Source: Pseudomonas paralcaligenes
Lineage (GTDB): Bacteria > Pseudomonadota > Gammaproteobacteria > Pseudomonadales > Pseudomonadaceae
Assembly (NCBI RefSeq): GCF_019655855.1
Contig: NZ_BPFX01000003.1
Span: forward strand, 124,001-188,000
Reading direction: 5' to 3'
Length of the DNA: 64,000 nt
Of the stretch, positions 40,208 to 48,788 are shown piece by piece. A model generated the notes under the pieces. It had not been told where the DNA came from. It ran no database searches and worked only from the letters and a program-made list of their open reading frames with translations. Within the stretch, counting starts at the first letter, position 1. Every line of letters starts with the position of its first letter. The position numbers were made by a program, and so were the translations under genes.

Positions 40208-40899
40208 TCGCCGCCGAACTGCTGCAGCCGCTCAGTCAATGGCTGGGTTGGCTGCTCTATGCCGCCGTGCTGGCGTGGGCCGTGTGGCGCACTCCCTGGG
40301 TTGAGGTGTTCAGCGACCAGCGCCGCCAGCACCTGCTGTTCGGTACGGTGCTGGCGCTGTTCCTGCTATGGCTGGTGCGGCGGGATTTCGCCTCGGGCCT
40401 GTCCTTCCATTTCATCGGCATGACGGCCGTGACCCTGCTGCTGGACTGGCCCCTGGCGCTTCTCGGCGGCTTCGCCGCCCAACTCGGCCTGCTCGCCTTC
40501 GGCCGCCTGGACCTGGCTGCCCTCGGCGTCAACGGCCTACTGCTGGTGGCGATTCCGGTGGCCATCACCGAATTCTTCTCCGTGCAGGTCGAGCGCCGCC
40601 AGCCGCGCAACCTGTTCGTCTACATCTTCTGCTGCGGCTTCTTTCCGGCGGCGCTGACCGCGCTGGCCTGCCTGCTCGGCGGGCTGGCGCTGCTCTGGCA
40701 CGACGGCCTCTATGTCATGCCGCCCTGGCTGGAAGACTTCATCGGCTACCTGTGGCTGGTGATGTTTCCCGAGGCCTTCATCAACGGCATGCTGGTCACC
40801 GGCCTGGTGGTCTTCTATCCGGACTGGCTGGAGACCTTCAACCGTACCCGCTACCTGTCGGCCCCCTGGAAGGACAGCGACACGGATCGGCGTCCATAA
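40204..40899 (+). CDS. Membrane protein related to ECF transporter permeases (CbiM-like)
   Basis: A 231-residue protein with about six TM helices. FHFIGMTAVTLLLDWPLALLGG and the general layout are like the CbiM/NikM substrate-capture component of cobalt/nickel ECF transporters, but the metal-binding N-terminal Met-His motif of CbiM is absent, so metal uptake is not shown. The start is a TTG overlapping the preceding stop (TTGA), preceded by GGAG. No ATPase or T component is nearby. Function unknown. Confidence 0.65.
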   Translation: MIAAELLQPLSQWLGWLLYAAVLAWAVWRTPWVEVFSDQRRQHLLFGTVLALFLLWLVRRDFASGLSFHFIGMTAVTLLLDWPLALLGGFAAQLGLLAFGRLDLAALGVNGLLLVAIPVAITEFFSVQVERRQPRNLFVYIFCCGFFPAALTALACLLGGLALLWHDGLYVMPPWLEDFIGYLWLVMFPEAFINGMLVTGLVVFYPDWLETFNRTRYLSAPWKDSDTDRRP

Positions 40900-40989
40900 G
40901 CGCGGCTTATCCCGTCTGGGCTGCTGATCTGGGTCAAGATTCAAGACGCTCCGGAATTCATGCTGGAGAAAACCACGGAGGTCTTGGAC

Positions 40990-41205
40990 ATGAGTGTGCA
41001 TCTATGGGCGCGGCAGGAACTCGAGAGCAGCCTGGCGCGTGCGCGGAAGCTAGGATTCGATCCGCTGATGAGTCTGCGGGCGCTGCTCAGCGAGGCGGTG
41101 GAGCTGAATCGCCAGGAGCGTGATCTGGCCGATCTGGCGCAGGAGCTGGAGTTCCTGGCCGACAACCTCGACCCGGACCGCGACTACGCCTTCATGCGGC
41201 CCTGA
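40990..41205 (+). CDS. Small conserved hypothetical protein
   Basis: A 71-residue acidic, helical protein beginning MSVHLWARQELESSLARARK. It has a strong GGAGG ribosome site eight bases before the ATG, which supports translation. The pattern of charged residues suggests a coiled coil or two-helix hairpin; no TM segment or metal motif. I do not recognise a family. It converges on yacG, with a partial REP repeat between them. Confidence 0.65.
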   Translation: MSVHLWARQELESSLARARKLGFDPLMSLRALLSEAVELNRQERDLADLAQELEFLADNLDPDRDYAFMRP

Positions 41206-41215
41206 AAGCCATCCC

Positions 41216-41230
41216 TTGTGGGAGCGGCTG
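41216..41230. repeat. Half copy of the TTGTGGGAGCG REP family
   Basis: TTGTGGGAGCGGCTG matches the left arm of the elements at 7392-7456 and 63070-63135 (in the latter without the leading TT). No inverted partner follows; the sequence passes directly into the 3' end of yacG. Confidence 0.6.
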
Positions 41231-41231
41231 C

Positions 41232-41426
41232 TCAGTGCTCGCGGGTCGGTAGATCTTCCGAGAAGGGCGAGTCCTCCAGCGAATCGCCGGGAATGGCGTG
41301 GGCTTCGGAGGCCCAGGCGCCCAGATCGATCAGCTTGCAGCGCTCGCTGCAGAAGGGACGATTGGGGCTTTGCGGGCCCCATTCCACCGGTGCGCCGCAG
41401 GTCGGGCACTCCACTGTCGCGCTCAT
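41232..41426 (-). CDS. yacG: DNA gyrase inhibitor YacG
   Basis: A 64-residue zinc protein. The four Cys ligands are CPTC (near residue 7) and CSERC (near 27). E. coli YacG binds GyrB and inhibits gyrase. The acidic C-terminal tail ([13 protein letters not shown]) is where it contacts gyrase in E. coli. It overlaps coaE by four bases, as in many gammaproteobacteria. Confidence 0.93.
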   Translation of the reverse strand: MSATVECPTCGAPVEWGPQSPNRPFCSERCKLIDLGAWASEAHAIPGDSLEDSPFSEDLPTREH

Positions 41427-42034
41427 GGCTGGCCTCCTCGCAGGGTCAGGTAGAAGTTGTGCAGGCGTTCGACCTCGGTCTTCAGCCAGGGCAGGTCCTG
41501 ATCGTTGATCAGCACGTCGTCGGCGTGGCGCAGCCGCTCCTCGCGGCTGGACTGGGCCTTGAGGATGGCACGTATCTGCTCCTCGGAACTGTTGTCCCGC
41601 ACCATGCTGCGTTGCAGCTGCAGGTGCTCGGGAGCATCCACCACCAGTACCCGCTGGGTCATCCGGTGCTGGCCCGACTCGACCAGCAGTGGCGACACCA
41701 GGATCGCATAGGGCGACTTGGCGCGAGCCAGCGCCTGGTCGATCTCCTGGAAGATCAGCGGATGCAGCAGGCCTTCCAGCCAGCGTCGCTGCGCTTCGTC
41801 CTGAAACACCAGCTGGCGTAGCGCGGAGCGATCCAGGCCGCCATCGGGCAGCAGCACCTGAGAGCCAAAGCGTTCGGCGATGGTGGCCAACGCTGGGCGT
41901 CCGGGCTCGACCACCCAGCGCGCGGCATGGTCGGCGTCCACCAGATGCACACCGAGATCGATGAAGTACTGGGCGACGGCGCTCTTGCCGCTACCGATAC
42001 CGCCTGTGAGGCCGAGAATCCAGGGTTTGCTCAT
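41423..42034 (-). CDS. coaE: Dephospho-CoA kinase
   Basis: The last step of coenzyme A synthesis. The 203-residue P-loop kinase begins [19 protein letters not shown] and has [14 protein letters not shown] and [19 protein letters not shown]. Length is normal. Its ATG overlaps the stop of pilD by four bases, so this housekeeping enzyme is coupled to the pilus operon, a typical gammaproteobacterial order. Confidence 0.96.
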   Translation of the reverse strand: MSKPWILGLTGGIGSGKSAVAQYFIDLGVHLVDADHAARWVVEPGRPALATIAERFGSQVLLPDGGLDRSALRQLVFQDEAQRRWLEGLLHPLIFQEIDQALARAKSPYAILVSPLLVESGQHRMTQRVLVVDAPEHLQLQRSMVRDNSSEEQIRAILKAQSSREERLRHADDVLINDQDLPWLKTEVERLHNFYLTLRGGQP

Positions 42035-42900
42035 CTAAAACCGGCGAACTGCAGATAGGTCCCGGTTATTTGATCACCCCAGAGCAATGCGATCCAGCCG
42101 GCAATCGCCAGATAGGGGCCAAACGGAATGGGTGTGCTGGTTTCCTGATTGCGCAGACGCAGAATGATCAAGCCGAGCACGGCCCCTACCAGCGAGGACA
42201 GCAGAATGGTCAGCGGCAGGATCTGCCAGCCGCCCCAGGCGCCGAGCATGGCCAGCAGCTTGAAGTCGCCGTAGCCCATGCCTTCCTTGCCGGTCAGCAG
42301 CTTGAACAGCCAGTACACCGACCACAGGCTCAGGTAGCCGACGATGGCTCCCCACAGGGCATCTTCCAGCGTTGCGAAAAGACCGAAGTGGTTGGCAATC
42401 AGCCCTAGCCACAGCAAGGGCAGAACCAGAACATCCGGTAGCAGTTGGTGATCGCAGTCGATCATGCTCATCGCCAGCAGCCCCCAGGTCAGCAGCAGCG
42501 CGCCGCCCGTCTGCCAGCTGAAGCCGAAGCGATAGGCCACATAGCCGGAGAGCAGTCCGCAAGCCAGTTCGATCAAGGGATAGCGCTTGCTGATAGGGGC
42601 CTTGCAACCGGAGCATCTGCCTCGCAGGACCAAATAGCTGATGATGGGAATGTTTTCCCAAGGGCGAATCTGGTGGCCGCACTTGGGGCAGCAAGAGTTG
42701 GGCAGGACGAGATTGAAGATGTCCTGAGGCTCTACCGGCAGCTCTAGGATTTCACGGGCCTGCTGTCGCCACTCGCGCTGCATCATCACAGGCAAGCGAT
42801 AGATGACGACGTTGAGAAAACTGCCGACCAGCAGGCCGAACAGGGCGCATAACAAAACAAAGGCCGGCATATTGCCGGCCAGAAAATGGATCAGTGACAT
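42031..42900 (-). CDS. pilD: Type IV prepilin peptidase / N-methyltransferase
   Basis: A 289-residue polytopic membrane enzyme that cleaves and N-methylates prepilins and type II secretion pseudopilins. The cytoplasmic loop carries two CxxC pairs ([15 protein letters not shown]). The two catalytic Asp residues are in [13 protein letters not shown] and [12 protein letters not shown]. It is separated from pilC by two bases. PilA in this window is its obvious substrate (leader MKAQMQKG). Confidence 0.97.
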   Translation of the reverse strand: MSLIHFLAGNMPAFVLLCALFGLLVGSFLNVVIYRLPVMMQREWRQQAREILELPVEPQDIFNLVLPNSCCPKCGHQIRPWENIPIISYLVLRGRCSGCKAPISKRYPLIELACGLLSGYVAYRFGFSWQTGGALLLTWGLLAMSMIDCDHQLLPDVLVLPLLWLGLIANHFGLFATLEDALWGAIVGYLSLWSVYWLFKLLTGKEGMGYGDFKLLAMLGAWGGWQILPLTILLSSLVGAVLGLIILRLRNQETSTPIPFGPYLAIAGWIALLWGDQITGTYLQFAGFR

Positions 42901-42902
42901 GA

Positions 42903-44120
42903 TTAGACAACGTTGCCCAACTGGAAGATCGGCAGATACATTGCGATGATCAGGCCTCCCACAAGAGTTCCTAGCACTGCCATGATCATTGGTTCCATCA
43001 GGGCGGTGAGATTATCCACCATGTTGTCTACTTCGGCCTCATAGAAACTGGCTACCTTGTCCAGCATGTCATCGAGAGCGCCCGACTCCTCTCCGATAGC
43101 TGTCATTTGCAGCGCCATTGACGGAAACGCACCGGTAGTGCGCATGGAGAAGTTCAGCTGCATGCCAGTAGAAACATCCTGTTTGATCTTATTAACTGCA
43201 TTGCGGAATACTACGTTGCCAGTAGCTCCGGCCACTGAGTCCAGTGCTTCGACCAATGGGACGCCTGCTGCGAACGTTGTGGACAGCGTACGCGCATAGC
43301 GGGCCACGGAGGATTTGTAAACTATCTCGCCGACGATGGGCAGTTTTAGGGTGCTTCGATCAACCCAGTTTCGGAATCCTTCAGATCTCTTGTGTGCTTC
43401 CTTGAGCGCAAAGCCAGTTGCAAACATTCCGATGAGGACAATAAACCACCAACTTTGCAGAACCTCGGAAAGATTAATCACCATCTGAGTGAAGGCCGGC
43501 AGCTCTGCGCCGAAGCTGCTGAAAACCTCTTGAAACTGGGGTACTACTTTGATCAGCAGAATGGCCGATACGACGATGGCCACAACAACCACGGCGATAG
43601 GATAGGTCATGGCCTTCTTGATTTTTGCTTTTAGAGCTTCGGTCTTTTCCTTGTACGTGGCAACACGATCAAGAAGGCTTTCCAGGGCGCCGGCCTGTTC
43701 GCCGGCATCAACCAAATTGCAGTAGAGGTCGTCGAAGTAAAGAGGCTTCTTGCGCAGCGACGAGGCGAAGCTGTTACCAGCTGCAACTTCTTGCTTTAAG
43801 TCATCCACCAGCTTGCGCATGTTCGGGTTGTCGAAGCCCTCGGCAATGATATCGAACGAGCTCAACAGCGGTACGCCAGCCTTCATCATGGTGGCCATCT
43901 GCCGAGTGAACAGGGCGATGTCCATCGGCTTGATCTTTTTGCCCGCACTAAAGATCGACGCGGATTTTTTACGCACTTTGGTCGGATTAATACCCTGTTT
44001 GCGCAATTGCGCCTTGACCAGAGCGGGGCTTTGCCCACCCATCTCGCCTCTGATTCTGGCTCCTTTTTTATCAGTGCCTTCCCAGCTGAATAGGCTGGTC
44101 TTGAGAGCTTTTTCCGCCAT
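42903..44120 (-). CDS. pilC: Type IV pilus inner-membrane platform protein PilC
   Basis: A 405-residue protein with two T2SSF domains (about 70-195 and 270-395) and three TM segments, forming the platform on which the PilB and PilT motors act. LFTRQMATMMKAGVPLLSSFD and YARTLSTTFAAGVPLVEALD are the paired repeat signatures. Base composition is less GC-rich than most genes of the window. It is between pilB (six-base gap) and pilD. Confidence 0.96.
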   Translation of the reverse strand: MAEKALKTSLFSWEGTDKKGARIRGEMGGQSPALVKAQLRKQGINPTKVRKKSASIFSAGKKIKPMDIALFTRQMATMMKAGVPLLSSFDIIAEGFDNPNMRKLVDDLKQEVAAGNSFASSLRKKPLYFDDLYCNLVDAGEQAGALESLLDRVATYKEKTEALKAKIKKAMTYPIAVVVVAIVVSAILLIKVVPQFQEVFSSFGAELPAFTQMVINLSEVLQSWWFIVLIGMFATGFALKEAHKRSEGFRNWVDRSTLKLPIVGEIVYKSSVARYARTLSTTFAAGVPLVEALDSVAGATGNVVFRNAVNKIKQDVSTGMQLNFSMRTTGAFPSMALQMTAIGEESGALDDMLDKVASFYEAEVDNMVDNLTALMEPMIMAVLGTLVGGLIIAMYLPIFQLGNVV

Positions 44121-44126
44121 GGTGGA

Positions 44127-45827
44127 TTAGTCCTTGGTCACGCGGTTGATTTCCTCAAGGCTGGTGATGCCTTGCATGGCCTTGAACAGACCGGACGTCC
44201 GTAGGTCATTAAAGCCGTCCTTGAGCATCTGTTCGGCAATTTCAATGGAGTTGCCTTCTTCCATGATAATGCGTTGCAGCGCTGGCGTGTTTTTAACCAC
44301 TTCATAAATGCCGACCCTGCCTTTGTATCCATTTTTGCAGCTCTCACAGCCGACGGGGCCATAAATCTTGAACGTGCCTATTTTTTCCTCTGGAAAGCCT
44401 TCCTTGAGCAGGACATCTCTCGGCACCTCTACGGCCTTTTTACAATTTCCGCACAGCTTCCGTGCCAAGCGCTGGGCGATAATCAGATTGACTGAGGTTG
44501 CGATGTTGAACGCGGGGACGCCCATGTTGCGTAGGCGGGTCAGGGTTTCGGCCGCACTATTAGTGTGTAGCGTTGACATCACCATGTGTCCGGTCTGGGC
44601 TGCCTTGATGGCGATTTCTGCCGTTTCCAGATCGCGGATCTCACCGACCATGATGATGTCTGGGTCCTGACGCAGGAAGGCCCGCAATGCTTGGGAGAAA
44701 TCCATGCCTTGGCGAGGGTTGACATTGACCTGATTGATGCCCTCCAAGTTGATCTCTACCGGATCCTCGGCCGTAGAGATATTCACGTCTGGTGTATTGA
44801 GGATGTTCAAGCCGGTATAGAGCGACACGGTTTTCCCCGATCCGGTCGGTCCGGTAACCAGAATCATGCCCTGCGGTTGCTTAAGGGCATTCAGATATAG
44901 TTCTTTTTGATCTTCTTCATAGCCCAGCGCATCAATGCCCATCTGTGCACTAGTGGGGTCAAGTATACGCATCACAATCTTCTCACCCCATAGGGTCGGA
45001 AGGGTGTTTACGCGAAAGTCGATGGCCTTGGTCTTGGATATCTGCATCTTTATTCGACCATCCTGCGGCTTGCGCCGCTCGGAAATGTCTAGGCTGGCCA
45101 TGACCTTCAGTCGAGCCGCAATGCGCGGGGCTAGCTGGATTGGTGGCTTGGCGGCCTCATGCAGGATGCCATCGGTCCGGAAGCGTACTCGATAAACACG
45201 CTCGTACGGTTCGAAATGGAGATCGGAGGAGCCGCCCTTGATGGCATCAAGCAGCATCTTGTTGACGAATCGAACAACGGGGGCATCATCGGCATCCGTG
45301 GTCTCTTCGCCTTTCTTGTTGTCGGTAACCGCTTCTACGTCGGTCTTATCTAGGTCGGCATCGTCTATGCCGTCCAGTCCGCTTGTGGGGTCGTCGAAGA
45401 ACTTCTCGATGGCATCACCAAGCTTGTCATCTTCGACCAGGATCATTTCTGTGTTCAGGCCGGTGCTGAACTGGACATCGGTAACAGCCTGGTGATTGGT
45501 CGGATCTGAGCATGCAACGAAAAGCTTGTTGTTGCGTCTCCATAAGGGAAGCACACGGTGCTGCCTTGCTAGTTTCTCACTGATCAGATCCTTGGGTTGG
45601 CTCTCCGGGTCTAGCGCCGAGAGGTCGAAGTAGGCGACCCCGAACTGATCTGAGGCTAGCTCCACCAAGGCTTTGCTTTTGACCAGTTTGCTCTGAACTA
45701 GATAGGTGACCAGTGGTAACTGATTGCGCTGAGCCTGCAGGCTGGCTTGCTGGGCTGTCTTTATGTCCAGCAGTTCGGCGAGTACCAGCTGCTTGGCTAG
45801 GCCAGTCAGATTGACGATGTCGTTCAT
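44127..45827 (-). CDS. pilB: Type IV pilus assembly ATPase PilB
   Basis: The 566-residue hexameric extension motor. An N-terminal MshEN-like domain (about 1-150), which binds c-di-GMP in many relatives, precedes the ATPase with Walker A GPTGSGKTVSLY, an Asp box (SSDLHFEP), Walker B (IIMVGEIRDLETAEIA) and the zinc tetracysteine CGNCKK...CESCKNGYKGR. In P. aeruginosa-like bacteria FimX interacts with PilB. It starts 238 bases from pilA on the opposite strand. GC content is visibly lower than flanking housekeeping genes. Confidence 0.97.
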   Translation of the reverse strand: MNDIVNLTGLAKQLVLAELLDIKTAQQASLQAQRNQLPLVTYLVQSKLVKSKALVELASDQFGVAYFDLSALDPESQPKDLISEKLARQHRVLPLWRRNNKLFVACSDPTNHQAVTDVQFSTGLNTEMILVEDDKLGDAIEKFFDDPTSGLDGIDDADLDKTDVEAVTDNKKGEETTDADDAPVVRFVNKMLLDAIKGGSSDLHFEPYERVYRVRFRTDGILHEAAKPPIQLAPRIAARLKVMASLDISERRKPQDGRIKMQISKTKAIDFRVNTLPTLWGEKIVMRILDPTSAQMGIDALGYEEDQKELYLNALKQPQGMILVTGPTGSGKTVSLYTGLNILNTPDVNISTAEDPVEINLEGINQVNVNPRQGMDFSQALRAFLRQDPDIIMVGEIRDLETAEIAIKAAQTGHMVMSTLHTNSAAETLTRLRNMGVPAFNIATSVNLIIAQRLARKLCGNCKKAVEVPRDVLLKEGFPEEKIGTFKIYGPVGCESCKNGYKGRVGIYEVVKNTPALQRIIMEEGNSIEIAEQMLKDGFNDLRTSGLFKAMQGITSLEEINRVTKD

Positions 45828-45999
45828 GGAATTGGCAGCTCGTTATTTTTCGGCTTTTAGCAGCCTTATATACGTAGTTGAGGGTAGCTGCCAAATTATG
45901 TCCGGGGAGTTGTCGTTTTTTGTCACATGGCGCCGTGAAAGCGCAGGCGGCCAGAGGGTTAACTGCAGCATTTCTTTGCAATAGCTGATTTTTTCTGAT

Positions 46000-46015
46000 T
46001 GGCATGCCCTGTGCA
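46000..46015 (+). promoter_or_regulatory. Sigma-54 promoter of pilA
   Basis: TGGCATGCCCTGTGCA has the essential GG and GC doublets at the -24/-12 spacing (12 bases between first G of each). It is 66 bases upstream of the pilA ATG. pilA transcription in Pseudomonas needs RpoN and PilR. The rest of the 238-base pilB-pilA gap has no gene; PilR sites probably lie upstream but I cannot define them. Confidence 0.8.
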
Positions 46016-46065
46016 TGTGTGTGCCTAGGTCTCTAGGCCTGCCAATATTCCCCTAGGAGAAAAAT

Positions 46066-46635
46066 ATGAAAGCTCAAATGCAGAAGGGTTTTACTCTGAT
46101 CGAACTGATGATCGTGGTTGCGATTATCGGTATTCTGGCCGCAGTCGCTCTGCCGGCTTATCAAGATTACACCGCTCGCTCCCGTGTTTCCGAAGGCCTC
46201 ATTCTGGCGAACGAGGCTAAAGCGCTGGTTATGGATAACGCTTCCAATGCGACCCCGGCTAATGCCGGTGGCCTGGGCGCTGGATACCCCACCAGCGGCA
46301 CTGCGGGTGGTACACTGACTCCCTGCACTGGTGCTATTAGTAACTGCACTCAGACTCTGGGTGACAACGGTAGTACTGCTAATACTTCTGTTAATGTAAA
46401 TACTATTGATATCAATACCGGGAGTGGTGTTATTACTATTGCATTCTCCACTCGTATCGCTGCCGCCGGTTCGAATCAAGTTGTTCTGGTTCCGACTGCG
46501 AACACTGCTCCCCTGGCTGTTGGTACCCGCCCGAAAGGTGCAATTGTTTGGACCTGCTGGAGCGCTGGCCGTCCTAGTGCTCCGGCTACTGCTACCCTGC
46601 CGGGTAACCTGTCTCCGTCCGAGTGCCGCGGCTAA
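46066..46635 (+). CDS. pilA: Type IVa major pilin PilA
   Basis: A 189-residue prepilin. The leader MKAQMQKG is cut by PilD before Phe, giving [24 protein letters not shown], written here only as the conserved N-terminal helix with Glu5 (positions 9-32). Four Cys occur: C87, C94, C164 and C187. The last pair encloses the D-loop (24 residues including both Cys); the first pair is extra. The protein is larger than the ~150-residue group I and II pilins and does not end in the glycosylated Ser. Codons are AT-rich. A good AGGAG site precedes it. Confidence 0.95.
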   Translation: MKAQMQKGFTLIELMIVVAIIGILAAVALPAYQDYTARSRVSEGLILANEAKALVMDNASNATPANAGGLGAGYPTSGTAGGTLTPCTGAISNCTQTLGDNGSTANTSVNVNTIDINTGSGVITIAFSTRIAAAGSNQVVLVPTANTAPLAVGTRPKGAIVWTCWSAGRPSAPATATLPGNLSPSECRG

Positions 46636-46678
46636 TTTAGTAGCATGGCGTCGACGCAGTATTGTCATTGTGAGGCTG

Positions 46679-46706
46679 CGCCCGCGTAAAGCGGGCGTTG
46701 TCTTTT
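46679..46706 (+). terminator. Hairpin between pilA and its accessory gene
   Basis: CGCCCGC, loop GTAAA and GCGGGCG are followed by TTGTCTTTT. The imperfect T-tract suggests partial termination, so pilA mRNA would greatly exceed the downstream accessory message. Confidence 0.65.
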
Positions 46707-46721
46707 CTGGTATTTTTTCCA

Positions 46722-47456
46722 ATGCCTGCTCGATTAAAAGCTTTTCTGATTCACCTCTCTCTGTCGGCTGGCGTTGCTGGTTTAGCGCTATTGGTGGTTT
46801 TCGGAGTGTGGTACCCCGCTCCGCTGCATATTGCTACTGGGGTTACCAGCATTTTTCTGCTGTTGCTGGTGGTCGATGTGTCGCTCGGGCCGATGCTGAC
46901 CCTGATTATCTACAGGGTGGGTAAAAAGAGTCTGCTCTTCGATATGCTGACCATTGCTTGTTTACAGCTTGCAGCGCTTATTTATGGGCTCTGGAGTGTG
47001 GCGGATGGGCGGCCGGCTTGGCTGGTTTTTAACGTCGATCGCTTCGACCTTGTGCGAGTGCCTGAAATTGACGAGCGCAAGTTGTCTGATGCTGAGGTGA
47101 TCTATCGGAGTCCCTCATGGCTTGGGCCTCGGTGGGTTGCTGCCATTTCTCCTGTCGATATTGATGAGCGTAATACGCTTGTTTTCGAGTCAACTCGTGG
47201 TGGGAGTGATCTTCCGCATCGCCCAAATTACTATCACCCATTGAGTCAAGTGCAAGATAAGATCCAGTCTCGGCTGAGACCGCTGGTAGAGTTGGAGCAG
47301 TTCAACACCTCTGGGGCTGTCAGGCAAATTAAGCTGAAATGGTCCGAGGCTGATGCCTGGCTCCCGTTGAAAGCAAATGCACAGCCTATGGTGGTGCTGA
47401 TGCGAAGCGATAGGGCAGAGGTGGTAGCGGTCGTGGATTTGCGTCCTTGGAACTGA
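46722..47456 (+). CDS. Type IV pilin accessory protein (TfpX/TfpZ family)
   Basis: A 244-residue inner-membrane protein with about three or four N-terminal TM helices (IHLSLSAGVAGLALLVVFGVW, IFLLLLVVDVSLGPMLTLIIY, a third near 78-95) and a C-terminal periplasmic domain. It resembles the accessory proteins encoded beside the longer pilins of P. aeruginosa groups III-V, which modulate pilin retraction or assembly. Which subtype (TfpX, Y or Z) cannot be decided without alignment. The ATG is preferred to an upstream TTG because the latter lies in the terminator hairpin. AT-rich. Confidence 0.82.
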   Translation: MPARLKAFLIHLSLSAGVAGLALLVVFGVWYPAPLHIATGVTSIFLLLLVVDVSLGPMLTLIIYRVGKKSLLFDMLTIACLQLAALIYGLWSVADGRPAWLVFNVDRFDLVRVPEIDERKLSDAEVIYRSPSWLGPRWVAAISPVDIDERNTLVFESTRGGSDLPHRPNYYHPLSQVQDKIQSRLRPLVELEQFNTSGAVRQIKLKWSEADAWLPLKANAQPMVVLMRSDRAEVVAVVDLRPWN

Positions 47457-47525
47457 GCGCTTGCATTGAGGGGTTTTGCAGAGCAGTGCTTCTGTCTTTC
47501 CTCCCTTAAGGTAAGGTGCTATCAC

Positions 47526-47601
47526 GCCGGTGTAGCTCAGCTGGTAGAGCAGCGCATTCGTAATGCGAAGGTCGCAGGTTCGACTCCTGTCTCCGGCACC
47601 A
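47526..47601 (+). tRNA. tRNA-Thr (CGT)
   Basis: A 76-base cloverleaf with encoded CCA, acceptor GCCGGTG pairing with its 3' half (near CTCCGGC), and anticodon CGT at 47559-47561. In P. aeruginosa a tRNA-Thr marks the boundary of the variable pilin cassette; it does the same here. Confidence 0.96.
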
Positions 47602-47606
47602 TGGTC

Positions 47607-47632
47607 AAGCCCCGCCTCTTGCGGGGCTTTCT
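47607..47632. terminator. Terminator after tRNA-Thr
   Basis: AAGCCCCGC, loop CTCTT and GCGGGGCTTT form a stable stem between the convergent tRNA-Thr and nadC. The U-tract is better for the tRNA side. Confidence 0.8.
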
Positions 47633-47644
47633 ATTTATAGAGCG

Positions 47645-48493
47645 CTACAGGCTCAGCCGCATAGACAGGTCCACCGCCTTGACGTCCTTGGTCAGGCTGC
47701 CGATGGAGATGTAGTCGACGCCCGTTTCGGCGATGGTGCGCAGGGTGCTGTCGTTGATGCCACCGGAGGCTTCCAGCTTGGCGCGGCCGGCGGTGAGGGT
47801 GACGGCGGTGCGCATGTCATCCAGGCTCAGTTCGTCGAGCATGACGATGTCGGCTCCGGCGTCGAGGGCTTGTTGCAGTTCCTCCAGGCTTTCCACTTCT
47901 ATTTCCACCGGCTTGCCCGGAGCGATTCGGTGCGCCGCGGCGACGGCCTGGGCGATGCCGCCACAGGCGGCGATATGGTTTTCCTTGATGAGAAAGGCGT
48001 CGTACAGGCCGATGCGGTGGTTGTGGCAGCCGCCGCAGGTGACCGCGTACTTTTGCGCCAGGCGCAGGCCTGGCAGGGTCTTGCGGGTATCGAGCAGTTT
48101 CACGTTGGTGCCCTCCACCATGTCGGCGAAGTGGCGGCAGCGGGTAGCGACGGCCGAGAGGGTCTGGAGGAAGTTCAGGGCGCTGCGCTCGCCGGTGAGG
48201 AGTGCCCGGGCCGGGCCTTCTAGGTGGAAGAGTGGCTGGTTGGGTGCCACCCGTTCGCCATCCCTGACCTGCCAGTGAACCGCCACTCGGGCATCCAGCT
48301 GACGGAAGACCGCCTCCACCCAGGCCGTGCCGCAGATCACGGCATGTTCGCGGGTGATCACCGTGGCGTGGGCCAGGCGCTCCTCGGGGATTAGTTGCGC
48401 CGTGATGTCGCCGCTACCGATGTCTTCGCGCAGGGCGTTGCGCACATTGGCTTCGATTTCGGCGCCGAGCTCGGCGAGGGTGAGGTTGGGCAT
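47645..48493 (-). CDS. nadC: Nicotinate-nucleotide pyrophosphorylase (quinolinate PRTase)
   Basis: Makes nicotinate mononucleotide from quinolinate and PRPP in de novo NAD synthesis. The 282-residue enzyme has the conserved [40 protein letters not shown] and [12 protein letters not shown] [14 protein letters not shown], then [21 protein letters not shown]. Normal length. It is adjacent to tRNA-Thr in P. aeruginosa too. The 295-base gap on its 5' side holds the divergent promoter region of the second DUF1631 gene. Confidence 0.97.
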   Translation of the reverse strand: MPNLTLAELGAEIEANVRNALREDIGSGDITAQLIPEERLAHATVITREHAVICGTAWVEAVFRQLDARVAVHWQVRDGERVAPNQPLFHLEGPARALLTGERSALNFLQTLSAVATRCRHFADMVEGTNVKLLDTRKTLPGLRLAQKYAVTCGGCHNHRIGLYDAFLIKENHIAACGGIAQAVAAAHRIAPGKPVEIEVESLEELQQALDAGADIVMLDELSLDDMRTAVTLTAGRAKLEASGGINDSTLRTIAETGVDYISIGSLTKDVKAVDLSMRLSL

Positions 48494-48658
48494 GGCGGCC
48501 TCCGCATTCAGGTGGCGCGATTATAGGGACAGACGGTCGGTCCAGTGGAGAGAAAGAGCCGTTAGGCTGTCCGATGGGTATCACATCTGCCGGATGTGAC
48601 CGTTCGTAACCTGTAGTGCGCGCTCTGTGATGTGGGTCATGTCTTCCAAATGGGGGAT

Positions 48659-48686
48659 TTGGTCATGCTGCGCTCGCCTCTATACT
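48659..48686 (+). promoter_or_regulatory. Possible sigma-70 promoter of DUF1631 paralogue 2
   Basis: TTGGTC and TATACT are 16 bases apart, about 100 bases before the DUF1631 start in the 295-base gap with nadC. The -10 is good and the -35 fair. No gene is apparent in this gap. Confidence 0.45.
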
Positions 48687-48788
48687 GGATTCAGCATTAA
48701 CTTTGACGCCGCCCTTTTGACGCGCGCAGGGCGCTCAGCCGATTGTGTGCAGGCCTGTCGAGATCGGATAGCCTGCGGGAGATTTGCA

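Noticed and set aside
46066..46635. Group I pilin with TfpO glycosylation
   Set aside because: The pilin ends ECRG rather than in Ser, and the following gene is not a glycosyltransferase of the TfpO or TfpW type.
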